Origin: Actinospineispora acaciae DSM 45401
Lineage (GTDB): Bacteria; Actinomycetota; Actinomycetes; Mycobacteriales; Pseudonocardiaceae
Reading direction: 5' to 3'
Length of the DNA stretch: 64,000 bases
NCBI RefSeq assembly: GCF_000620785.1
Contig: NZ_JIAI01000015.1
Span: 1-64,000, forward strand
Numbering within the stretch: position 1 is the stretch's first letter; each line of letters starts with the position of its first letter. Of the stretch, positions 58,602 to 64,000 are shown one piece after another. Below the pieces are notes generated by a model. That model saw only the letters and a list, made by a program, of their open reading frames with translations, did no database searches and had not been told where the DNA came from. The position numbers and the translations under genes are program-made.

Positions 58602-58620
58602 TCAGGTGAGCCTTGTCTCA
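58602..58620. promoter_or_regulatory. DtxR/IdeR-type iron box 1 (importer side)
   Basis: TCAGGTGAGCCTTGTCTCA compared with the 19-bp consensus TWAGGTWAGSCTWACCTWA agrees at about 14 positions, with the central AGGT-AG-CT and CT arms. It lies about 85-100 bp upstream of the SBP start. It would make the importer iron-repressed. Confidence 0.65.
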
Positions 58621-58677
58621 CTGAGGAGATCCTAGCCTTCTTGAGACGTGCTCCGATATCGGGCGTAGATATTTCTC

Positions 58678-58696
58678 TCAGGCAAGCCTTGCCTTG
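58678..58696. promoter_or_regulatory. DtxR/IdeR-type iron box 2 (biosynthesis side)
   Basis: TCAGGCAAGCCTTGCCTTG with a perfect core palindrome AGGCAAG-C-CTTGCCT (58680-58694). 12 of its 15 core bases match box 1. Upstream TTGAGA (58641-58646) and TAGATA (58666-58671) look like a sigma-70 promoter whose +1 falls at the box, the usual place for IdeR repression. It lies 77 bp before the oxygenase start. Confidence 0.72.
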
Positions 58697-58772
58697 CTCG
58701 CGCCCCTCTATCTAGCGTGGTCACGACGCCGCACGCCGCCACGGCCCATCCCGACTCCACCGAGAGGAACCC

Positions 58773-59765
58773 GTGGATCCGGTCACCGTCCGCCTGTCCG
58801 AGGCATCGACACACACGCTGCGAACCCTTTCCGACCGACTCGCCCCAGCGCTCGCCGACGACCCGCGCGCCACCACCGTGAGCCTGCCCGAGCTGCCGCC
58901 CGGGCTGCGCGACGAGCTGCGGGCCTGCGCGCGCACCGGCCACGACGGGGTGACCGTGCTGCGCCGCCTGCCGGTGGACGCCGACCGGATGGGGCCCACG
59001 CCGGCCCGCTGGTCGGAGGTGTCCGACCAGGCCGGCGCGCAGTGGGCGGCGCAGATGCTGCTGCTGGCCCGCGCGCTGGGCCGCCCGATCGGCTGGGCCG
59101 GCCAGCAGGACGGGCGGCTGGTGCACGACATACTGCCCACCCGAGGCGAGGAGCGCGAGCAGACCGGTGCCAGCAGCGCCGTCGAGCTCAGCCCGCACAC
59201 CGAGGACGCGTTCCACCCGGGGCGGGCCAACCTGCTGCTGCTGGCCTGCGTGCGCAACCCCGACCGGGTGCCGACCACCGCGGCCAGCGTGCGGCACGCC
59301 CGGCTGGCCGACACCGAGCGCGAGCTGCTCGCCGACCCGGCGCTGCCGATCCTGCCCGACTCCTCGTACGCCGAGGCCGACGGCTTCGGGGGCCAGGCGC
59401 CGCCGGTGGCCACGGTGTGGGAGACGGGCGCCGGCCTGGGCCTGCGCTACGACCCCGCGTACACGCCGCTGGACGATGGCAACCCGGCCTACCTGCGCGC
59501 GTACCGCCGCCTCGGGGCGGAGCTGGCGCGCGCGGCGGTCGGCGTGCGCCTGGACCCCGGTGACGTGCTGGTGATCGACAACGACGTGGCGGTGCACGGG
59601 CGGCAACCTTTCCGCGCCCGGTACGACGGCACGGACCGCTGGCTGCGCCGGGTCTCGGTGCGGGTGCCGGGGCGGCGCCGGCCGGACGCCGACGAGCACG
59701 GCTACGGACAGCGGGTGCTCGACCCGTTCGCCGGCCGGTTCGAGGACGAGGAGGACACGCCGTGA
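58773..59765 (+). CDS. Fe(II)/2-oxoglutarate-dependent amino acid oxygenase, CAS/VioC-like
   Basis: A 330-aa clavaminate-synthase-like dioxygenase. The facial triad is H142-x-E144 in SPHTEDAFHPGR and H275 in VAVHGRQPF; R289 (GTDRWLRR) should bind 2-oxoglutarate. The family hydroxylates free or carrier-bound amino acids (VioC on Arg, AsnO on Asn). The Glu (in place of Asp) in the triad also matches that branch. GTG 58773 follows GAGAGG. First gene of the operon; GTGA overlap with the SbnB-like gene. The substrate is unassigned, although diaminopropionate, Asp or Arg are candidates. Confidence 0.9.
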   Translation: MDPVTVRLSEASTHTLRTLSDRLAPALADDPRATTVSLPELPPGLRDELRACARTGHDGVTVLRRLPVDADRMGPTPARWSEVSDQAGAQWAAQMLLLARALGRPIGWAGQQDGRLVHDILPTRGEEREQTGASSAVELSPHTEDAFHPGRANLLLLACVRNPDRVPTTAASVRHARLADTERELLADPALPILPDSSYAEADGFGGQAPPVATVWETGAGLGLRYDPAYTPLDDGNPAYLRAYRRLGAELARAAVGVRLDPGDVLVIDNDVAVHGRQPFRARYDGTDRWLRRVSVRVPGRRRPDADEHGYGQRVLDPFAGRFEDEEDTP

Positions 59766-60745
59766 CCCGCCCACCGCTGCGCGTGCTGAGCACCGACGAC
59801 CTGGCCGGCATCGAGATCGCCCCGGCCGAGGTGGTGGACGTGGTGGAGCGCGCGTACCTCGCCCTGGCCGCCGGGACCAGCGCCAACCCGCGCAAGCTCA
59901 CCGTCTCCCCGGCGGACGGGCACTCGGTGAGCTACGCGATGCTCGGGCGGGACGGCTCCCGCGAGCTGGTGGCCATCAAGACCTCGTACAAGCACGGCCT
60001 GCACGCCGGCCGCGACGAGCAGCACTACTACACGACGCTGCAGGTCTACGACGACAGGACTGGCCTGCCGGTGGCGCTGATGGACTGCGGCCGGATCGGC
60101 TCGCTGCGCACCCCGGCGGTGACGGCGCTGCTGGCCAGGGAGTGCGCGCCGGCGCACGCGCGCACCGCGCTGCTGGTCGGCACCGGCACCCAGGGCCAAC
60201 GGGCGCTGCCGTTCCTGCTGGTCACGCTGCCCAAGCTGGACAGGCTGCTGCTGTCGGGGACGCATCCGGACGGCATCGCGGCGGTCCGCGCCGAGCTGCG
60301 CCGCCACCACCCCGACCGGGACGTGGAGCTGGTCACCGACGCTCACGCGGCGGCGGCCGACGCGGACGTGGTCATCGCCGCCGCCGGCGGGTCCACCCCG
60401 GTGGCCATCGAGGCGGCCGACACCAAGCCCGGGGCGCTGACCGTGCTGCTCGGGCACGGGCTGGCGCCGTCCACCCTGCACCGGGCCGACCGGGTGATCG
60501 CCACCAGCGCCGCGCAGATGGCCGTCACCGGCACCGACATGGTCGACGCGGACGGCAACCTGCGCGAGGTGCACGCCGAGCTGCCCGACGTGCTGGCCGG
60601 CCGCGCCCCCGGCCGCACCGCCCCGGACCAGCGGATCTTCGCCTACAACAGCGGGCTGGTGATCACCGACATCGCGCTCGGCCACCGGTTCGCCGAGCTG
60701 GCCGCCCAGCGCGGCCTCGGCCAGCTGGTCACGCTGTGGACCTGA
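59762..60745 (+). CDS. sbnB: SbnB-like ornithine cyclodeaminase-family dehydrogenase (Dap synthesis)
   Basis: A 327-aa OCD/mu-crystallin protein. The Rossmann motif is LLVGTGTQGQRAL (140-145), with substrate residues in VAIKTSYKHG and YYTTLQVYDDRTG and the C-terminal YNSGLVITDIALGH. SbnB oxidatively hydrolyses N-(1-amino-1-carboxyethyl)-glutamate to L-2,3-diaminopropionate plus 2-oxoglutarate with NAD+, and always pairs with SbnA, which is present three genes on. The gene starts at GTG 59762. Ornithine cyclodeaminase proper is less likely in this context. Confidence 0.85.
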   Translation: MTRPPLRVLSTDDLAGIEIAPAEVVDVVERAYLALAAGTSANPRKLTVSPADGHSVSYAMLGRDGSRELVAIKTSYKHGLHAGRDEQHYYTTLQVYDDRTGLPVALMDCGRIGSLRTPAVTALLARECAPAHARTALLVGTGTQGQRALPFLLVTLPKLDRLLLSGTHPDGIAAVRAELRRHHPDRDVELVTDAHAAAADADVVIAAAGGSTPVAIEAADTKPGALTVLLGHGLAPSTLHRADRVIATSAAQMAVTGTDMVDADGNLREVHAELPDVLAGRAPGRTAPDQRIFAYNSGLVITDIALGHRFAELAAQRGLGQLVTLWT

Positions 60746-62049
60746 CCCTCCCGGCCAAGCGGGCCGAGCCGACCCGCCGGCTGCTGGATACCGACGTCAA
60801 CCTGCTGTACGAACTCGCGGACGCGATCGGCGGGCCGTTCCACGTGCTGTTCGCCGAACCGTTCGACGCCGCTGTGGCCGGGTTCCGCGCGGCCGCGGCC
60901 GACGCCGGAGTGTCCGCGAGCGTCTACTACGCGAAGAAGGCGAACAAGGCGGCGCTGTGGCCCCGGCGCTGCGCGGAGACCGGGGTGGGCGTGGACGTGG
61001 CCAGCACGGGCGAGCTGGCGTCCGCGCTGACCGCCGGCGTCCGCGCCGCCAACCTGGTGGTGACCGGCCCGGCCAAGTCCGACGAGCTGCTGCGGCTGGC
61101 GCTGCTGCAGGGCTGCCTGCTCACCGTCGACGCGCCCGACGAGCTGGACCGCGCGCTGGAGCTGGCCGAGCGGTACGGGCGGCGCCCGCGCGTGCTGATG
61201 AGGGTGAACCCGCCCGGGTCGAGCAGCCGGTTCGGCCTGACCGAGCCCGAGCTGGACTCCGCGCTGCTGCGGTGCCGCGGCGTCGACCTGGAGGGGTTCG
61301 GCTTCCACCTGGAGGGGTACGAGGTGGCGCCGCGCGCCGCGCTGGCCGCCGAGCTGGTCGGCTGGGTTGAGCGGGCGCGCGGGCTCGGGCTGGCGGCGGA
61401 CGCGGTGGACATCGGCGGCGGGTTCGCCGTCGACTACGTGGACGGCGAGCACTGGCGCGGCTTCCAGACCCGGCCGGACGACTTCCACGCCGGCCGCGAG
61501 TTCCCCGGCTACTACCCGTACCACTCGCCGGTGGCCGGCCCGGACATGCTGCGCGCGATCCTGTCCACCCCGGTCGACGGCGCGCCGACCCTGGCCGAGC
61601 TGCTGCGCGCGCGCAACGTCCGGCTGCTCTGCGAGCCCGGGCGGGCGCTGCTGGACCAGGCCGGCCTGACCGTGCTGCGGGTGCAGGGCGTCAAGGACCG
61701 CGACGGCTACGGCATCGTCACCGTCGACGGCACCAGCCTGAGCCTGTCCGAGCAGTGGTTCAACAGCGAGTTCCTCCCCGACCCGGTCCTGCTTGGTGAC
61801 GCACCGGCGGCCGACGGGAAATACCCGGCCTGCGTCGGCGGCGCCACCTGCCTGGAGTCCGACCTGCTCACCTGGCGGAAGATCCCGTTCGGCCGCCGCC
61901 CCCGGGTCGGTGACCTGCTGGTCTACCTGAACACCGCCGGCTACCAGATGGACTCCAACGAGTCGGAGTTCCACCAGCTGCCGCTGCCGCCCAAGGTCGT
62001 CGTCCGCTGGGAGGACGACACCGTCCGCTGGAGGTGGGATGAGCGCTAG
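60736..62049 (+). CDS. SbnH/Y4yA-like PLP-dependent decarboxylase (alanine racemase fold)
   Basis: A 437-aa group IV decarboxylase. The PLP lysine K68 lies in YYAKKANKAAL, PLP/phosphate motifs are FGFHLEGYEV and DIGGGFAVDYVDG, the catalytic/second-subunit region is LLCEPGRALLDQAG and the C-terminal YLNTAGYQMDSNESEFHQLPLPPK. A long insertion around 240-290 (WRGFQTRPDDFH...) separates it from lysine/DAP decarboxylases. SbnH decarboxylates a citryl-Dap intermediate in staphyloferrin B. Here the Cys motif of ODCs (CxS) is changed to GGATCLES, a Cys that may still be the acid. GTG 60736 overlaps sbnB by 10 bp. Confidence 0.85.
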   Translation: MDLTLPAKRAEPTRRLLDTDVNLLYELADAIGGPFHVLFAEPFDAAVAGFRAAAADAGVSASVYYAKKANKAALWPRRCAETGVGVDVASTGELASALTAGVRAANLVVTGPAKSDELLRLALLQGCLLTVDAPDELDRALELAERYGRRPRVLMRVNPPGSSSRFGLTEPELDSALLRCRGVDLEGFGFHLEGYEVAPRAALAAELVGWVERARGLGLAADAVDIGGGFAVDYVDGEHWRGFQTRPDDFHAGREFPGYYPYHSPVAGPDMLRAILSTPVDGAPTLAELLRARNVRLLCEPGRALLDQAGLTVLRVQGVKDRDGYGIVTVDGTSLSLSEQWFNSEFLPDPVLLGDAPAADGKYPACVGGATCLESDLLTWRKIPFGRRPRVGDLLVYLNTAGYQMDSNESEFHQLPLPPKVVVRWEDDTVRWRWDER

Positions 62050-63061
62050 GCCACCGGTGGTCAGCCGGGTGTCCGACCTGATCGGCAACACCCCGCTGTT
62101 CGAGCTCTGCCGCACCCCCGCCAACACCCGCCTGCTGCTCAAGCTGGAGTTCTTCAACCCGACGGGCACCGCCAAGATCCGGATGGCCCGGCAGATGGTG
62201 CTGGACGCCGAGCGCAGCGGCGAGCTGCGCCCCGGCGGACGGATCGTGGAGTCCACCTCGGGCAACACCGGCCTGGGCCTGGCCGTGCTGGCGGCCGAGC
62301 GCGGCTACCGGTTCACCGCCGTGGTGGACGGGCACGCCAGCGCGGACAAGCTGCGCGCGATGCGGGCCATGGGCGCCGAGCTGATCTACGTCAGCGACGA
62401 AGGCGAGGACGGCCTGGCCACGGCCGCCCGGGAGGACTTCGCCGAACAGCTCGCGCACGCCACCGAGAACGCGATCTTCACCGAGCAGCACAACAACCCG
62501 AGCAACGCCGTCGGCTACTACCCGGTGGCCGACGAGCTGTGCGCGGCGCTACCCGGCGGGGTGGACTGGCTGATCGGCGCGGTCGGCACCGGTGGCTCGC
62601 TGTGCGGAACCGGCGTGATCCTGCGCGGGCGCTGTCCCGGGCTGCGGGTGGTCGGGGTGGAGCCGGTCGGCTCGATCGCGTTCGGCGGGCCGGCCGCGCC
62701 GTACCACCAGTCCGGCACCGGCACCCCCGAGGGCGCCACCATCGGCGCGCTGGTCGACTTCGACCTGATCGACCAGGGCTGCAAGGTCTCCGACGCCGAC
62801 GCGTTCGCCACCGCCCGGGTGCTGGCCAGGCGCACCGGGCTGATGGTCGGCGGCTCGGCCGGCGGCGTGGTGTACCAGGCGCTGACCATGCTGGACGGGC
62901 TGCCACCCGGCTCGACCATGGTCGGACTGGTGTGCGACGGTGGCGAGAAGTACCTGGACACCGTGTTCGACGACGGCTGGATGAAGGAGCACGAGCTGCT
63001 CGACGACGACCTGGAGGCCCGGGTGGACGAGCTGCTGGCCGGCCTGGCGCCGGGCCGGTGA
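62039..63061 (+). CDS. sbnA: SbnA-like PLP synthase (O-phosphoserine + glutamate to ACEGA)
   Basis: A 340-aa cysteine-synthase-fold enzyme. The PLP Lys is K46 in FFNPTGTAKIRMA (instead of the NPxxSVKDR of CysK). STSGNTGLGLAVLA, EQHNNPSNAVGYY, the phosphate cup GTGGSLCGTG and the end-motif SAGGVVY follow. This signature separates SbnA-type Dap enzymes from cysteine synthase. It makes the precursor SbnB uses. ATG 62039 overlaps the decarboxylase stop by 11 bp; its stop overlaps the MATE start. Confidence 0.88.
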   Translation: MSARPPVVSRVSDLIGNTPLFELCRTPANTRLLLKLEFFNPTGTAKIRMARQMVLDAERSGELRPGGRIVESTSGNTGLGLAVLAAERGYRFTAVVDGHASADKLRAMRAMGAELIYVSDEGEDGLATAAREDFAEQLAHATENAIFTEQHNNPSNAVGYYPVADELCAALPGGVDWLIGAVGTGGSLCGTGVILRGRCPGLRVVGVEPVGSIAFGGPAAPYHQSGTGTPEGATIGALVDFDLIDQGCKVSDADAFATARVLARRTGLMVGGSAGGVVYQALTMLDGLPPGSTMVGLVCDGGEKYLDTVFDDGWMKEHELLDDDLEARVDELLAGLAPGR

Positions 63062-64000
63062 CGACCGGCCTGACCCGGCGGGCGCTCACCGAGCACCGGG
63101 CGCTGGCCGCCCTGGCCACCCCGCTCGCCCTCACCCAGCTCGCCCAGGTGGCGCTGACCACCACCGACACCGTCATGCTCGGACGGCTGGGCGCGACCGC
63201 GCTGGCCGGCGGCGGCCTGGCCATCGTGCTGTTCAACCAGCTGCGCACCATGGGCGTCGGGCTGGTCACCGCGGTCGGCAACCAGGTGGCGGCCGCCGTG
63301 TCCCGCGCGGAGACGACCGGCGGTGTGGACGGGGGCAGCGCCCGGGACGAGGTCCGCGACCTGGTGCGGGCCGCCGTCGCGGTGGCCACCGTGGCCGGCG
63401 TGCTCGGCGGGCTGGTCATGGTCGGGTTCGGCCAGCTGCTCGGCTGGTTGGGCCAGGACGCCGAGGTCGCGGCGCTGACCAGGACCATGCTGGTCACGCT
63501 GGCCCCCGGGCTGCTGCCCTGCCTGTGGTTCCAGGCGCTGCGCCAGTACAGCGTCGGGATGCGCCGCCCGCGCGCGCTGCTGGTCATCACGCTGGTCTCG
63601 ATCGTGATCAACGCCGGGCTGAACCTGCTGCTCGGCTTCGGCGCCGGGTCGTGGCCAGGGCTCGGCGTGGCCGGCATCGGCACCGCGACCAGCCTGGTCT
63701 ACCTGCTGACGTTCGGCCTGCTCTACCGGGCGGTGCGCCGCGACCCGGAGCTGGCGCCCGCGCTGTCCCTGGCCGGCTGGCGCGCGTCGGCGCCGACCGT
63801 GCGCCGGCTGCTGCGCCTTGGCTTCCCGATCGCGGCCACCTACGGCTCGGAGGCCGGCTTCTTCTCCGTGGTGGCACTGGTCATGGGCGGCTTCTCGGCC
63901 GCCGCGCTGGCCGCGCACACGGTGGTCAACCAGCTCGTGTACATCGTCTTCCAGGCCAGCGTGGGCGCCTCGCACGGGGCGTCCATCCTGGTCAGCCGGG
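63058..64000 (+). CDS. MATE-family efflux transporter, 3' end outside window
   Basis: The first 314 residues are visible. GTG 63058 gives TTGLTRRALTEHRALAALATPLALTQLAQVALTTTDTVMLGRLG (MATE N-terminal pattern), at least eight TM helices and the half-way repeat RRLLRLGFPIAATYGSEAGFFSVVALVMGGF. MATE proteins export cations, drugs or siderophores (for example, vibrioferrin- or rhizobactin-like exporters belong to MFS/MATE). As last visible gene of the iron-boxed operon it may export the product. GTGA overlap with sbnA. Confidence 0.92.
   Translation, partial: MTTGLTRRALTEHRALAALATPLALTQLAQVALTTTDTVMLGRLGATALAGGGLAIVLFNQLRTMGVGLVTAVGNQVAAAVSRAETTGGVDGGSARDEVRDLVRAAVAVATVAGVLGGLVMVGFGQLLGWLGQDAEVAALTRTMLVTLAPGLLPCLWFQALRQYSVGMRRPRALLVITLVSIVINAGLNLLLGFGAGSWPGLGVAGIGTATSLVYLLTFGLLYRAVRRDPELAPALSLAGWRASAPTVRRLLRLGFPIAATYGSEAGFFSVVALVMGGFSAAALAAHTVVNQLVYIVFQASVGASHGASILVSR

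Noticed and set aside
59762..60745. Ornithine cyclodeaminase (proline synthesis)
   Set aside because: The SbnA-like partner with NPTGTAKIRMA, the decarboxylase and the shared operon fit SbnB-type Dap synthesis better.
62039..63061. Cysteine synthase CysK
   Set aside because: PLP motif is NPTGTAKIRMA and not NPxxSVKDR, and context is the Dap operon.
1..64000. tRNA, rRNA genes or CRISPR arrays
   Set aside because: No cloverleaf, rRNA sequence or regularly spaced repeat-spacer pattern was recognised in the window.

Overview
The window is very GC-rich, uses GTG starts often, and packs genes into 4-base ATGA/GTGA overlaps, all of which point to an actinomycete. Much of the gene order matches the Mycobacterium tuberculosis block Rv3410c-Rv3450c (guaB3, guaB2, DUF5319, rsdA, sigD, TPR gene, whiB3, groEL1, groES, rimI, tsaB, tsaE, alr, nnr, glmS, glmM, rpsI, rplM, esxT, esxU, Rv3446c-like, eccC4, eccD4, mycP4, eccB4). 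A BldM ortholog beside whiB3 resembles the Streptomyces bldM/whiD region. A member of the Pseudonocardiales is the best guess. The genus cannot be fixed from sequence reading alone.

Region by region: 1-3.6 kb holds the tail of a DUF222/HNH protein, then a minus-strand RR-HK-NUDIX-deoC operon. 3.7-7.5 kb holds a LolA-like protein with an ABC ATPase and permease, phhB and a small membrane protein. 7.5-11.7 kb is a PxpABC-type 5-oxoprolinase operon that includes its own biotin carboxylase and biotin carrier. 11.8-15.5 kb holds pirin/MarR, a TPR protein and a flavin monooxygenase. 15.5-26.1 kb is the conserved purine, developmental and chaperonin block, with a CIRCE operator upstream of groES. 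At 26-28.4 kb phoD and a vapBC pair stand where tsaD would be expected. 28.4-34.6 kb is the nnr-alr-hydrolase-tsaE-HAD-tsaB-rimI operon. 34.7-39.2 kb carries an Asp/Glu racemase, glmS, TetR/cupin and a hydrolase. 39.2-40.6 kb is a two-gene cassette of probable type VII secretion proteins lying between perfect 44-bp inverted repeats. 40.6-42.9 kb holds glmM, rpsI and rplM. 43.1-53.7 kb is a complete ESX-4 type VII secretion locus, without eccE.

53.7-64 kb is the most interesting part. An Opp/Cnt-type ABC importer (Tat lipoprotein, two permeases, one fused double ATPase) diverges from a tightly overlapping operon: Fe(II)/2-oxoglutarate oxygenase, SbnB-like dehydrogenase, SbnH/Y4yA-like PLP decarboxylase, SbnA-like synthase and a MATE exporter that runs off the window. 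Two strong DtxR/IdeR-like iron boxes lie in the divergent promoter. Together they suggest an iron-repressed metallophore made from L-2,3-diaminopropionate, with its own exporter and importer. The importer operon reads straight toward eccB of ESX-4.

Other unexplained signals are a 22-bp-period tandem repeat family at gene 3' ends, and a 28-bp motif (24/28 identical) shared upstream of esxU-esxT and of the inverted-repeat-flanked cassette, which suggests the cassette is co-regulated with ESX-4. All coordinates come from reading the sequence. Family names rest on recognisable motifs and not on database searches.
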